The notes: a model not told the origin generated them from the letters alone. Shown: positions 26,210 to 36,478, counted from the first letter of the stretch. The stretch: 64,000 bases of DNA from Sphingobium sp. V4 (GCF_029590555.1 NZ_CP081002.1:988501-1052500), one strand, 5' to 3'. Made by a program: numbers and translations.

Positions 26210-27721
26210 GTGACGGCCGATGAGCAACTGACTGCGATGGCTTCTACCGGGATTGCCGGGCTCGATGAAATCCTCAATGGCGGCCTTACGCCCGAACGTA
26301 TGTATCTGGTCGAAGGGACGCCGGGTACCGGCAAGACTACACTTGGCCTCGGCTTCCTGCTGGCGGGTGTCGCCGTCAGCGACGTCGGTCTCTACATCAC
26401 GCTCGCCGAAACCGAGGTCGAATTGCGCGCAGTCGGCAGATCACATGGCTGGTCGCTAGATAAGCTACAGCTTTTTGAAATGGTCCCGGCCGACGGATTT
26501 ACCGAAGATCACGAGCAGACACTGCTCCATCCAAGCGAAGTCGAACTCGGCGAAACGGTCCGCAACATCATGGCCAAGGTCGATGAACTAAGGCCCTCGC
26601 GCGTCGTGCTCGACAGCCTCTCGGAGCTGCGGTTACTTTCGCAAAGTCCGATCCGTTACCGCCGCCAGATCCTCGCGCTCAAGCATTTCTTCTCTACCCG
26701 GGCCTGCACCGTACTGGTGCTCGACGACAAAGGCGCGAGTGGGAGTGATCTGCAGCTTCACAGTATTGCGCATGGAGTAATCTCGCTCGATCAGGCACTG
26801 GCGGGGTTTGGCGGGCAGCGACGGCGAATGCATGTTGTCAAGATGCGCGGTGTGCAGTTCCGGGGCGGCTATCATGATTTCGAGATCATGCGGGGCGGCC
26901 TGTGCGTCTACCCGCGTCTGGTCGCCGGAGATCATGACGCCATTGACGGCGGCACGGCGATGACGACCGGCTCGGACGAACTCGACACTTTGCTTGGCGG
27001 TGGTCTGGTTCCGGGGACCGCGACCTTGCTGACCGGACCAGCCGGGGTCGGCAAGACGACCGCGTCGGTGCAATGCATGGTGGCTGCGCTCGAGCGTGGT
27101 GAGCGCGCTGCCTATTTCCTGTTCGACGAACGCGTACCAACGCTGATGACGCGTAGCGCGTCACTCGGCATGGATCTCAAGCCTTTCCTCGACAACGGCC
27201 TGCTGACGCTACGGGCGATCGATCCCGCCGAAATGTCGCCAGGCGAATTCGCGGGCTCGGTCCGGTCGGCTGTCGAAAACGATGGCGCCAGCGTCGTCGT
27301 GATTGACAGCCTCAACGCTTATCTCCAGTCGATGCCGAACGAGCAGTTCCTCGTCCTGCAGATGCATGAGATGCTGAGCTATCTTGGCCAGAAGGGCGTC
27401 GTCAGCCTGCTTATCCTTGGCCTGCACGGCATCACCGGCGACATCCGGTCAGATGTCGATCTGAGCTATCTTTCCGATACCGTCGTCCAGCTGCGCTATT
27501 TCGAGGCGCATGGCGAGGTCCGCCAGGCAATTTCCGTCATCAAAACGCGGACCGCGCGGCACGAACGGACGATCCGCGAGTTTCAGATCGGCGGCAACGG
27601 GTTGCAGCTCGGCGAACCGCTCAGGCAATTCCAGGGTGTGCTGACAGGCGTGCCAACCTTTTCGGGCGAGGCGGAGATTTTGATGGCGAGCCAGACGGAT
27701 CCGGATACGACTCGCGGATAG
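26210..27721 (+). CDS. KaiC-like RecA-superfamily ATPase (double domain)
   Basis: A 503-residue protein with two tandem KaiC domains. The first starts STGIAGLDEILNGGL and has Walker A GTPGTGKTT (about 36-44); the second starts TTGSDELDTLLGGGL and has Walker A GPAGVGKTT (about 276-284). In cyanobacteria KaiC is the clock ATPase and kinase; elsewhere such proteins act in stress and signalling. No kaiA or kaiB is seen. GTG 26210 is chosen for its GGAG seven bases upstream; ATG 26132 would add 26 residues. The histidine kinase gene follows after one base, so the two very likely work together. Confidence 0.88.
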   Translation: MTADEQLTAMASTGIAGLDEILNGGLTPERMYLVEGTPGTGKTTLGLGFLLAGVAVSDVGLYITLAETEVELRAVGRSHGWSLDKLQLFEMVPADGFTEDHEQTLLHPSEVELGETVRNIMAKVDELRPSRVVLDSLSELRLLSQSPIRYRRQILALKHFFSTRACTVLVLDDKGASGSDLQLHSIAHGVISLDQALAGFGGQRRRMHVVKMRGVQFRGGYHDFEIMRGGLCVYPRLVAGDHDAIDGGTAMTTGSDELDTLLGGGLVPGTATLLTGPAGVGKTTASVQCMVAALERGERAAYFLFDERVPTLMTRSASLGMDLKPFLDNGLLTLRAIDPAEMSPGEFAGSVRSAVENDGASVVVIDSLNAYLQSMPNEQFLVLQMHEMLSYLGQKGVVSLLILGLHGITGDIRSDVDLSYLSDTVVQLRYFEAHGEVRQAISVIKTRTARHERTIREFQIGGNGLQLGEPLRQFQGVLTGVPTFSGEAEILMASQTDPDTTRG

Positions 27722-27722
27722 A

Positions 27723-30700
27723 ATGAACGATCTTGTCCTGATCTTTGCGCCGCGCGGCCGCGATGCCGCAATTGCCGCCGATTTGCTCGGCCGTCACGCC
27801 ATCGCAGCGCGAATCTGCACGGATGCGCGCGACCTCGCTAAGCGTCTGGATGAAGGCGCCGGTGCGGTCCTGCTCACCGAAGAAGCACTTGTCGGGGCAA
27901 ACGCCTCGGAGATCGCTGGCTGGGTGGCCGGGCAGGAAAGCTGGTCGGACATTCCATTCGTGGTTCTTGCCAACGGGTCGCGCACGCCGCGTACGGTCGC
28001 TGCGACGGAGCGGCTTGCCGAGCTGGGTAATGTCGTTCTGCTCGAGCGTCCGCTTCACGCCGAAGCAATGCTCGGCGCGATCCGATCGTCGCTCAAAGCG
28101 CGAGCGCGGCAGTTCGAAGTGCGCGACACCGCACGCCTGAGCGCGGCGCAGAATCGCATTCTCGCGCTTGCCGTCGAGGCCGCGCCGCTCACCATCACGC
28201 TGGACGCCATCGTGCGCGAGGTCGAAGCCCTGTCGACTTCGGGTGTGATCGGATCAATCCTGCTACTGAGTGAAGACGGTCGGCAAATGCGTCAGGGCGC
28301 CGGGCCCAGCCTGCCGGCCGCTTACAACGAAGCGATCGACGGTATCGAGGTTGGGCCGGCAGTCGGTTCCTGCGGCACGGCGGTGTATCGCAGAGAACCG
28401 GTGTTCGTTGCCGACATTAGTACCGATCCGCTTTGGGTCGACTTTCGCGATCTGGCGCTGGCGCATGACCTGCGTGCCTGCTGGTCGCTTCCTATCACTT
28501 CGGTCGAAAACGAGATTCTAGGCACATTCGCCATTTACCACAGCGAGCCGCGCGAGCCCGTCGCGACAGACCTCGCCATCGTCGACTTCGTAGTGCGAAC
28601 CGCCGGCATCGTCATCGCACGGGCACGGGCCGAGGATAATCTTCGCGCCAGCGAGGCCCGCTATCGCCAGATCGTCGAAGGAGCCGAGGATTTCGCCATC
28701 GTGTCGCTCGACCCCGCCGGCACGATCACTGGATGGAGTAGCGGCGCCACACGTCTGCTGGGCTATTCGGCAAGCGAGGCGCTCGGCCAGACTGGTGGCC
28801 TGTTCTTCACGCCTGAGGACCGGGCCGCGAATGTGCCGGCGCGGGAGATGGCGCGGGCGACCGCCGAGGGCCGCGCGATCAACGAACGCTGGCATGTGTG
28901 TAAGGACGGTCACCGCTTCTGGGGCTCGGGCCTGACCATGCCAATCGCCGAACAGGACGGCGGCTACGTCACCATTTTCCGTGACCGGACCGCCGAGCAT
29001 GAAGCGGAGGCGGCGCTGCGTGAAAGCGAGGCCCGGCTACGCTTCTTTGGAGCATTGGAAGAGCGACTGTTCGGCGCTGCCACCGCTGACGATGCGATGC
29101 ATTCGGCCGCCGAGATGCTGGGTCGGCAGATCGATGCCTCCCGCTGTGCCTATGCGAATGTCGACGCCGACAATGACCGGTTCTGGATCCGCAACGACTA
29201 TACAGCGCCAAGCATCGCGACCTCTGCCGGGACTTATAGCCTCAATCTGTTCGGGCCGCGCGCTGCAGCCGAACTGCGGCAGGGGCAAACCCTGATCGTT
29301 CGCGACGTGTCTGGCGAGCTCGGACCCGATGAAGGGCGCGCAATGTTCCAGTCGATCGGCATCGAGGCGATCGTCTGTTGCCCGCTTGTAAAACAAGGTC
29401 AGCTCGCAGCGATGATGGCGGTGCATCAGGATTTTCCCCGCGACTGGAGTGCGAGCGAGATCGCCCTGATTCGCGAGGTTTTCGAGCGCTGCTGGGCGCA
29501 TGTCGAGCGTGTCGGTGCCGAGGCGCGGCTGCGCGAGAGCGAGGAGCGGCTGCGCCTTGCCGTCGAAAACGCTGAGATTGGCTTTTGGGATGTTGATATC
29601 ATCAACGATCGACTGATCTGGCCGGCCCAAACCAAGGCGATGTTCGGGATCTCGACCGACGTGCCGGTTTCCATGGTGGACTTCTACTCTGGCCTGCACC
29701 CCGATGACCGTGAAGCAACAAGCGCAGCTTATCTGGCCGCAGCCGACCCCGCGCAGCGCGCGCTTTACGATGTCGAATATCGCACCATCGGCAAGGAAGA
29801 CGGCGTTCTGCGCTGGGTCGCTGCAAAAGGGCGAGGCGTGTTCGATGTCTCGGGACGCTGTCTGCGTGTCGCTGGCACCGCGCTTGATATTACCGCGCGC
29901 AAGCAAGCCGAGGAGGCCCTGCGCGATCTCAATGCGACGCTTGAAACGCGCGTGGCAGAGGCAATCGCGGAGCGCGAGGCAGCGCATGAGGCACTTCGCC
30001 AAAGTCAGAAAATGGAGGCGATGGGCCAGCTCACCGGTGGCGTTGCGCACGACTTCAACAATCTACTCACCCCGATCGTTGGTTCGTTGGACATGCTCCA
30101 GCGTAAGGGGGTCGGAACGGAGCGTGAGCAGCGACTAATCGCGGGCGCGGCGCAGTCCGCCGAACGCGCTCGAGTGTTGGTGCAGCGTCTGCTCGCGTTC
30201 GCGCGGCGCCAGCCATTGCAATCTGTCGCCGTCGATATTGCCCAGCTGGTCGCAGGGATGGGCGATCTCGTCGAAAGCACCACCGGGCCTCAGATCAAAG
30301 TCGTAGTCGATGCCGCCAGCAACCTGCCATCGGCCAAGGCTGATCCCAATCAGCTCGAAATGGCGCTGCTGAACCTCTCGGTGAACGCGCGCGACGCCAT
30401 GCCCGATGGCGGAACGCTACGCATCTCGGCGACGGCTGAGCCAGTAGGGGCGAACCACCGCTCCGGCCTTTCCCCGGGGGAATATGTTCGAATCTCAGTT
30501 GCCGACTCAGGGTTAGGCATGGATGAGGTGACGCTCGCCCGAGCGATCGAGCCCTTCTTCTCGACCAAGGGTATCGGCAAGGGTACTGGCCTTGGCTTGT
30601 CGATGGTGCATGGCCTGGCTTTGCAGCTAGGCGGCGCGCTCACCATCCAAAGCCGACCAAGCATGGGGAGCAACATCGAACTCTGGCTCCCCGTTAGTGC

Positions 30701-31100
30701 AACACGTGTCGAGGAGGCGCCGCACCACCACCGTGCAGCAGCCACCGCCACGCATCAAGGCGTGGCTCTACTTGTCGATGACGAGGAACTGGTTCGCATG
30801 AGCACGGCCGATATGCTCGCTGATCTTGGCTACGCGATAATCGAAGCCAGTTCAGCGGAGGAGGCGCTCCGGATGCTGGATAGCGGTACGCCCATTGACA
30901 TAGTCGTGACCGACCATCTCATGCCCGGCATGACAGGTACCGACCTTGCCCTGCACGTCCAGTTGGCGCGCCCGCAACTGCCGATCTTGCTCGTATCAGG
31001 ATATGCCGAGTTAGAAGGCATCGATGCCAAACTCCCGCGGCTGACCAAACCATTTCGAAAAGATGAGCTTGCCGCGACACTCACTTCGCTACTCCATTAG
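27723..31100 (+). CDS. Hybrid sensor histidine kinase with GAF/PAS domains
   Basis: A 1125-residue soluble kinase without membrane segments. Order: degenerate receiver-like domain (1-115), GAF (about 140-300), PAS (about 315-430), GAF (about 445-600), PAS (about 610-735), coiled coil, HisKA with H776 in GGVAHDFNNLL, HATPase_c (about 880-985, with DSGLGM and GTGLGLSMV), and a C-terminal receiver (about 1005-1120) with phospho-acceptor D1064 in VVTDHLMPG. Phosphate should pass H776 to D1064 or an external partner. GAF and PAS domains suggest sensing of redox, light or a small ligand. It starts one base after the kaiC-like stop. Confidence 0.9.
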   Translation: MNDLVLIFAPRGRDAAIAADLLGRHAIAARICTDARDLAKRLDEGAGAVLLTEEALVGANASEIAGWVAGQESWSDIPFVVLANGSRTPRTVAATERLAELGNVVLLERPLHAEAMLGAIRSSLKARARQFEVRDTARLSAAQNRILALAVEAAPLTITLDAIVREVEALSTSGVIGSILLLSEDGRQMRQGAGPSLPAAYNEAIDGIEVGPAVGSCGTAVYRREPVFVADISTDPLWVDFRDLALAHDLRACWSLPITSVENEILGTFAIYHSEPREPVATDLAIVDFVVRTAGIVIARARAEDNLRASEARYRQIVEGAEDFAIVSLDPAGTITGWSSGATRLLGYSASEALGQTGGLFFTPEDRAANVPAREMARATAEGRAINERWHVCKDGHRFWGSGLTMPIAEQDGGYVTIFRDRTAEHEAEAALRESEARLRFFGALEERLFGAATADDAMHSAAEMLGRQIDASRCAYANVDADNDRFWIRNDYTAPSIATSAGTYSLNLFGPRAAAELRQGQTLIVRDVSGELGPDEGRAMFQSIGIEAIVCCPLVKQGQLAAMMAVHQDFPRDWSASEIALIREVFERCWAHVERVGAEARLRESEERLRLAVENAEIGFWDVDIINDRLIWPAQTKAMFGISTDVPVSMVDFYSGLHPDDREATSAAYLAAADPAQRALYDVEYRTIGKEDGVLRWVAAKGRGVFDVSGRCLRVAGTALDITARKQAEEALRDLNATLETRVAEAIAEREAAHEALRQSQKMEAMGQLTGGVAHDFNNLLTPIVGSLDMLQRKGVGTEREQRLIAGAAQSAERARVLVQRLLAFARRQPLQSVAVDIAQLVAGMGDLVESTTGPQIKVVVDAASNLPSAKADPNQLEMALLNLSVNARDAMPDGGTLRISATAEPVGANHRSGLSPGEYVRISVADSGLGMDEVTLARAIEPFFSTKGIGKGTGLGLSMVHGLALQLGGALTIQSRPSMGSNIELWLPVSATRVEEAPHHHRAAATATHQGVALLVDDEELVRMSTADMLADLGYAIIEASSAEEALRMLDSGTPIDIVVTDHLMPGMTGTDLALHVQLARPQLPILLVSGYAELEGIDAKLPRLTKPFRKDELAATLTSLLH

Positions 31101-31165
31101 ATGTCCGGTCAAACGGCCATAAACAGTGTCGCCGATGGGCTGGTTTGCGTGACCCAAATGACGGA

Positions 31166-31192
31166 TTTTAGCGCGATACGGTATCGCTAAAA
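31166..31192. repeat. AT-ended inverted repeat
   Basis: TTTTAGCG (31166-31173) and CGCTAAAA (31185-31192) are perfect inverted arms; the inner bases ATAC/GTAT extend the pairing past a 2-nt bulge. It lies 66 bp after the kinase gene. There is no T-run after it, so it is a poor classical terminator; an attenuator or protein-binding site is possible. Confidence 0.45.
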
Positions 31193-31337
31193 AGTCGTGA
31201 GTTGGTCGAGAGCCGTTGGAATAGCTGACCGTCCGGACCTGGAGATCGAAAATCGGCGCCTGAATGGCGGTAAAGGGTCCAGACTGTGTGAAAACGCTGC
31301 AGATATGGTATGATGCTCTAACGGTTTGGGGGATCAT

Positions 31338-32268
31338 ATGGGTCGCTTCATTTCTGGTGCTGATCGCAAGCAGACGACGTTATTTCCGCCCTGCGTAGAT
31401 GATTGGATCGGGGATGATAATCCGGTTCGAGTGATCGACGCGTTTGTAGATGCGCTCGATCTTTTGGGGCTTGGATTTGACGGTGCGCAGCCTGCCGCGA
31501 CAGGGCGGCCTTCGTATCACCCGTCGGTCCTCCTCAAGCTTTACATCTACGGATATCTCAATCGGGTTCAGTCGAGCCGACGCCTGGAGCGGGAGGCTGA
31601 CCGCAATGTCGAGCTGATGTGGCTGGTGGGCCGGCTTGTACCCGATCACAAGACGATTGCCGACTCCGGCGGGATAATGGTGTTGCGATCCGCCAGGTTT
31701 GTGGCCGTTTTGTCCTTCTCTGCCGGGAGATGGCCCTGCTCACGAGTGGCAGCGTTGCCATTGACGGCAGCAAGTTCAAAGCGGTCAATAATCGCGACCG
31801 CAACTTCACCACAGCCAAGCTGGCGCGGCGTCGGGAGCAGATCGAAGAAAGCGTTGCACGCTATCTCTCGCAACTGGACACGGCGGACCGGCAGGAGCCG
31901 ACAGACGTCCTGGCCTCAAAAACGGATCGCCTGAAGGAGAAGATTGCCAGGCTTGAGGAGGAGATGAAACGTCTCGACGGGCTGGAGGCGCAGATGCTGG
32001 CTGCGCCGGATCAGCAGATTTCACTGACTGATCCTGACGCTCGGTCCATGGCGACAAGCGGTCGTGGGACCGGAATGGTGGGGTATAACGTCCAGGTCGC
32101 GGTCGATACAGAGCACCACATCATCGTTGCCCATGAAGTGACGAATGTGGGTAGCGACCGGGCTCAACTGAGCGGCATGGCGACAACGACCAAGATGGTC
32201 CTGGGTGTGGATCGGCTCGATGTAGTGGCAGATCGTGGCTATTTCTCGAGCGAGCAGATCCTCGCCAG
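31338..32268 (+). pseudogene. IS1182-family transposase, frameshifted and truncated
   Basis: ATG 31338 starts MGRFISGADRKQTTLFPPC and the frame matches an IS1182-type transposase up to PDHKTIAD. One base is then missing near 31663 (the expected ...IADFRRDNG reading continues in another frame as RRDNGVAIRQVCGRF), and that second frame runs through SVAIDGSKFKAVN and AVDTEHHIIVAHEVTN to about 32268. There the IS3 element begins and the C-terminal third is lost. The left end of the IS is probably near 31280 (CTGTGTGAAAACG). It cannot make a functional transposase. Confidence 0.8.
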
Positions 32269-32321
32269 TGAAGCGCCCCGGCTTTTCAGGAGGCTCCAAC
32301 TTGTGAGAAGGAGCATCCGTG

Positions 32322-32645
32322 ATGAGCAAGACGACGAACAAATTTTCTCCTGAGGTCCGCGAGCGGGCGGTCCGTATGGTGGCGGAGCAGCGAGCTGAAT
32401 ATGGCTCGGAATGGGAAGTGATGAAGTCGATCGCGGCGAAGATCGGCTGCTCGCTGGAGACGCTGCGCCGCTGGTGCCGCGAGGAGGCGAGCCGACGAGC
32501 GGGGCCAGCGGCGCTTGCCGCCGATGACCGGGAACGGCTGAGGCTCCTTGAGCGCGAAGTGAAGGAACTGCGCAGGGCCAACGAGATTTTGCGCAAGGCA
32601 TCAGCATATTTTGCGATGGCGGAGCTCGACCGCCCCGGCAGATGA
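32322..32645 (+). CDS. IS3-family transposase OrfA
   Basis: A 107-residue protein with a HTH domain (about 8-60: [28 protein letters not shown]) and a C-terminal leucine-zipper-like coiled coil ([21 protein letters not shown]). AAGGAG precedes the ATG at 32322 by a few bases. OrfA binds the IS ends and regulates transposition. It overlaps orfB by 4 bp, with orfB in the -1 frame, which suits programmed frameshifting to an OrfAB fusion. Confidence 0.9.
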   Translation: MSKTTNKFSPEVRERAVRMVAEQRAEYGSEWEVMKSIAAKIGCSLETLRRWCREEASRRAGPAALAADDRERLRLLEREVKELRRANEILRKASAYFAMAELDRPGR

Positions 32646-33550
32646 TGATGGCGTTTATCGACGCCCATCGCGAGGATTTGGGGATCGAGCCGATCTGCCG
32701 CGAGCTGGCAATCGCCCCTTCCTCTTATCGTGAACATGCCGCGCGCCGTGCCGATCCCGGAAGGCGTCCGGCACGTGCCCGGCGCGATGAGGAGATCAGG
32801 GAGCAGATCAAGCGGGTCCATGAGGCCAGCTTCGGCCTCTATGGCGCACGCAAGGTCTGGCACCAAATGCGGCGTGAAGGCATCATGGTGGCGAAATGCA
32901 CGGTGGAACGGCTGATGCGCGCCATGGGGCTGGCGGGCGTCCGGCGTGGAAAGAAGACGATCACCACCATCAGCAACCCGAAGGCGCCGTGTCCGCTGGA
33001 CAAGGTCAATCGGGAGTTTCGGGTCAGCCGGCCCAACGCTCTGTGGGTTGTCGATTTCACCTACGTGCATACCTGGGCGGGCTTCGTCTACGTCGCCTTC
33101 GTGATTGACGCTTTTGCTCGGCGGATTGTGGGGTGGAAGGTCAGCACATCAGCCACTGCAGGCTTCGTTCTGGATGCTCTGGAGCAGGCGATTCATGCCC
33201 GCAGGCCAGGTCCCGATGACGGGCTGATCCACCATAGCGACAGGGGAGTTCAATACCTCGCGATGAACTATACCCAGCGCTTGGCCGAGGCCAAGCTCGT
33301 TCCCTCGGTTGGTAGCGACGGCGACAGCTACGACAACGCCTTGGCCGAGACGATCAACGGCCTTTACAAGGCCGAGGTCATCTGGCGGCAGCGGTCATGG
33401 CCAAGCGTTTCGGCCGTGGAAATGGCAACGCTGCGCTGGGTCGATTGGTACAACAACCAGCGGCTCTTCGGCCCTATCGGGCACATCCCACCCGCTGAGG
33501 CCGAAGACAATTACTATGCAGCACTCGAGAACCTCAATATGGCTGCATAG
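32642..33550 (+). CDS. IS3-family transposase OrfB (DDE integrase fold)
   Basis: A 302-residue protein with an HTH_21-type N-terminal domain ([21 protein letters not shown]) and an rve integrase core. The DDE triad is complete: D138 (WVVDFTYV), D200 (HHSDRGVQY) and E236 ([11 protein letters not shown]), with the expected 35-residue D-E gap. It appears intact and could support transposition together with OrfA. Confidence 0.92.
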   Translation: MMMAFIDAHREDLGIEPICRELAIAPSSYREHAARRADPGRRPARARRDEEIREQIKRVHEASFGLYGARKVWHQMRREGIMVAKCTVERLMRAMGLAGVRRGKKTITTISNPKAPCPLDKVNREFRVSRPNALWVVDFTYVHTWAGFVYVAFVIDAFARRIVGWKVSTSATAGFVLDALEQAIHARRPGPDDGLIHHSDRGVQYLAMNYTQRLAEAKLVPSVGSDGDSYDNALAETINGLYKAEVIWRQRSWPSVSAVEMATLRWVDWYNNQRLFGPIGHIPPAEAEDNYYAALENLNMAA

Positions 33551-33586
33551 CCCAATGAAAACCGCCTCCTGAAAAGCCGGGGCGCT

Positions 33587-33862
33587 TCAGTTGGTGGCGT
33601 CGTTGGGATCGACGGCCTCAAGCGTCCCCGCATAGGCGGACGGGAGCCGTTGGCTTAGGTTCCGAAAGAAGCGGGAGCGGTCGTCTGCGGCGTCTTCGAG
33701 CGGTATCAGGTGGTCGGCGAAGAAAGCCTCTGGCGCTGTCGCCTTCGGGCCGAAACAAAACTCCAGGCGGGCCTCGTGACAGTCGTCGTTTAGGTCGATG
33801 ATGCAGTTGCCCAGCGGTCCGAGATCCGGCGCATCCGTGTCGTATCCGATGTCGAGAACCAA
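33587..33862 (-). pseudogene. Gene fragment truncated by the IS end
   Basis: A minus-strand frame of about 91 residues, VLDIGYDTDAPDLGPLGNC...TLEAVDPNDATN, that looks like real coding sequence but has no recognised family. Its stop codon TGA is supplied by the terminal bases of the IS3 element (33587-33589), so the true C-terminus was removed by the insertion. Upstream the frame stays open toward about 33920 where the SbcD-like sequence begins; a TTG at 33862 is only one possible start. Confidence 0.45.
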
Positions 33863-33870
33863 CCGGATCG

Positions 33871-35121
33871 ATGGCAGCTGCCCTAGGACATCGGCGGCCT
33901 GCGGGTCGGCGCGGTAGCCCCTTGCACGGTTTGTCGAGATACGAGGGCCTGCCGGTCGACGAGATCCGCTCAGCGACGCGCTCGGCGTTTGACAACCTGG
34001 TGCAGTGCGCGATCGACGAGGAAGTTGACTTCGTGGTTATCGCCGGGGACCTGTTCGATGGCGACTGGCGCGACATGGGGACCGGTCTCTACTTCGCGAA
34101 AGCGATGGGTCGCCTGGACCAAGCCGGTATTCCAGCGTTCCTGCTGGCCGGCAATCGTGACGCGGCCTCCGTCATCTCGCGCACGGTCCCCTGGCCGCCG
34201 AACGTCCGGCTGTTCGGATCGCGGCGGCCCGAGACTCATCGCCTTCCCGAACTTTCCGTCGCCGTCCATGGCCAGAGCTTTTCGACGCCGGCGGTCACCG
34301 AAAACCTTGTACTGGCCTACCCGCCGGCCGAGCCGCACGCTTTCAACATCGGTATGCTCCACACAGCGCTGGCCGGTCGGCCGGGACATGCCGACTATGC
34401 ACCATGTAGCTTCGAGGAGTTGAAATCTCGGGGCTATGATTATTGGGCGCTCGGCCACGTCCACGAGTTCGAGGTGGTCAGCACCGAGCCCCACGTGATT
34501 TTTGCGGGCAACGTGCAGGGGCGAACCATCAGAGAGACCGGAGCCAAGGGCGCGGTCCTGGTTGCTGTTGACGACGGCGAGGTTGCCTCCGTCGAGCGGA
34601 TCGAGCTCGACGTTATCCGATGGGTGCGTCTCGACGTGAACTGCGCCGGAGCGCGAATGGATGAGGTCGGGGATCTGCTGCGCTCTGTACTCGTGGGGCT
34701 TCACGGCGCGAATGCCTCGGGTCGGCCGTTAATCGCGCGCGTGACGCTGTGCGGCAAGACGGTCGAGGCGGGCGCGCTCCATGATAGTGCCGCGACGCTG
34801 CGCGACGATGTCCGCGCGATCGCGTCTTCGATATCCCCGGCCCTGTTCGTCGAGAAGGTCCGGGTCGAAGTTACCGAGCCGGCGCGCACGGGCTTCGTCG
34901 TCGGCGACGACCTGGGCGCCATGATCGACGAGGCGGCGAGCGACCCGGACCTCATCGATGCGCTGAGCCGCGACCTCGAGCGCTTCATGCTGGCGGCCAG
35001 CACGTCCCTCGGCGATCCCGATGAGGGCGAACTTCGACTCGCCGCCGCCCGCGGCGACTGGTCGGGCGTCCTCCGCACCGCGTCGACCGCGTTGCGGTCG
35101 CGCCTCACGGCGGAGGGCTAA
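33871..35121 (+). pseudogene. SbcD/YhaO-like metallophosphoesterase, probably inactive
   Basis: A 416-residue frame matching DNA-repair exonuclease SbcD/YhaO-type phosphoesterases from SPLHGLSRYEG onward. It keeps GDLFDGDW, GMLHTAL and LGHVHE. Two changes argue against activity: the usual N-terminal metal motif (HTADIHL) is replaced by unrelated sequence before about 33921, and the canonical GNHD motif reads GNRD. The frame is otherwise open to the end, including the C-terminal capping domain, so decay is recent or the gene was captured as a fragment. A YhaN-like ATPase gene starts 2 bp later but is cut short. Confidence 0.65.
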
Positions 35122-35123
35122 CC

Positions 35124-35201
35124 ATGCGCCTCTCCCGCCTATCGCTCGAGCGCTATGGGGACTTTGGAGCCTGTCCGCTTCGGAGCGGCTTATTGGGATA
35201 A
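35124..35201 (+). pseudogene. YhaN/SbcC-like ATPase N-terminal stub
   Basis: ATG 35124 starts MRLSRLSLERYGDFGA, the usual opening of YhaN/SbcC-type AAA ATPases that pair with SbcD/YhaO. Similarity ends after about 16 codons and a stop follows at residue 26, so almost all of the gene is lost. It begins 2 bp after the phosphoesterase frame, the normal operon order. Confidence 0.6.
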
Positions 35202-35323
35202 GCTGCCGTTCCAGCTGCAGTCAGTGAGTAATGTTCGGAGGCAAGCGCCGGGACTTCTCAAATAGTCTGCTATGGATCCGCAATCGGTAATAGTGGACAG
35301 GGGGAAGAGCCTGTATCTTGTGA

Positions 35324-36478
35324 TCAGTCTGGCCATGCTGATCGGGGAAGCCATGCTCCAGTTCGATCCGAAGCCAGGGCGGCGGCGATGAAGCGCATGC
35401 CCTCCACTCCATCCTCGATCCCCGGCAATGACGGCTCAAAAAAGGGACATCCAACATCCCCCGCCAGAATGAGGTCGGCGGCATCGCTGTAGAGTTGCGC
35501 AAAGGCCTCGAGATAGCCTTCGGGATGGTGGCCGGGAAGGCGCGTGGTGTAGCCGCCAATGCCCATCAGATCATTGCCACGTTCCAGAATGCGGCTCGGT
35601 TCACCGATGGGGGTGTAGCGCAACTGATTGGGGAATTCCTGATCCCATTCCACGCCGCCCGCGCTGCCGAACAGGCTGAGGCGCAGCTGGTTGCCCTTGC
35701 CGGGGGCGACCTGTGTGGCCCAGAGCATGCCCCTGACGCCGTCGGGATAGCGCAGCAGCAGATGGACATTGTCGTCCAGCCGGCGTCCTTCGCCGAAGGC
35801 GGAGAGATCGGCACACAGCGCTTCGGCCTGCAAGCCAGTGACGAAGCTGGCGAGATGATAGGCATGGGTGCCGATGTCGCCCAGCGCGCCGCCACCACCC
35901 GACCGGGCCGGATCGGTCCGCCATGCGGCCTGCTTGTTATCCTGCTGCTCTAGCGGGGTGGCGAGCCAGTCCTGCGCATAGTGTGCCTGAATGATCCGCA
36001 ACTGGCCCAGCAGGCCGGACTTCACCATCGCCCGCATCTGACGCACCATCGGGTAGCCCGCATAGGTATGGGTCAGGATGAAGGCGCGGCCGGACGCCTG
36101 CGCCGCGCGTGCCATCGCCTGCGCTTCGTCGAGGCTGGACGCCATGGGTTTGTCGCAGATGACGTGGAAGCCGGCCTCCAGCGCGGCGATGGCGGGTGCG
36201 GCATGCAGATGATTGGGCGTGACGATGACGATCGCGTCGATCCGGTCCCGATCGCGGGCCGCTTCCGCCGCGATTAGGCTTTGCCAGTCGGCATAGCTGC
36301 GATCCGGGGCGATGCGACAGTCGGCCGCCCCCTGCGCTGCCCGCTGCGGATCGGAGGACAGGGCGCCGGCCATCAGTTCCCAGCGATCGTCCAGCCGGGC
36401 GGCGATGCGATGGATCGGCCCGATCATAGCGCCGGGTCCGCCGCCGATCATGGCATAGCGCAATCGTCTTGCAGTCAT
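35324..36478 (-). CDS. Gfo/Idh/MocA family oxidoreductase
   Basis: A 384-residue NAD(P)-dependent oxidoreductase. N-terminal Rossmann domain with GGGPGAMIG and the CDKPMASS motif (the usual EKP lysine kept as DKP), then the GFO_IDH_MocA C-terminal domain with GGGALGDIGTHAYHLASF. Family members oxidise or reduce a sugar hydroxyl, often at C3. Start ATG 36478 is chosen to place the Rossmann motif at the N-terminus. It is the last gene of a three-gene minus-strand operon with a TIM barrel and an NHS-type permease. Confidence 0.9.
   Translation of the reverse strand: MTARRLRYAMIGGGPGAMIGPIHRIAARLDDRWELMAGALSSDPQRAAQGAADCRIAPDRSYADWQSLIAAEAARDRDRIDAIVIVTPNHLHAAPAIAALEAGFHVICDKPMASSLDEAQAMARAAQASGRAFILTHTYAGYPMVRQMRAMVKSGLLGQLRIIQAHYAQDWLATPLEQQDNKQAAWRTDPARSGGGGALGDIGTHAYHLASFVTGLQAEALCADLSAFGEGRRLDDNVHLLLRYPDGVRGMLWATQVAPGKGNQLRLSLFGSAGGVEWDQEFPNQLRYTPIGEPSRILERGNDLMGIGGYTTRLPGHHPEGYLEAFAQLYSDAADLILAGDVGCPFFEPSLPGIEDGVEGMRFIAAALASDRTGAWLPRSAWPD

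Larger units (their letters stand above)
32269..33589 (+). mobile_element. Complete IS3-family insertion sequence (1321 bp)
   Basis: Perfect 26-bp terminal inverted repeats bound the element: the left end starts TGAAGCGCCCCGGCTTTTCA (32269) and the right end is its exact complement, closing at 33589. Inside are orfA and orfB in overlapping frames, as usual for IS3. No target-site duplication is visible: the left flank is IS1182 sequence while the right flank is unrelated, so a deletion or rearrangement probably occurred at one end. Confidence 0.92.

Noticed and set aside
32580..32645. Exact slippery site for IS3 OrfAB frameshifting
   Set aside because: The 4-bp overlap and -1 phase fit programmed frameshifting, but no typical A6G heptamer is present, so no site is claimed.
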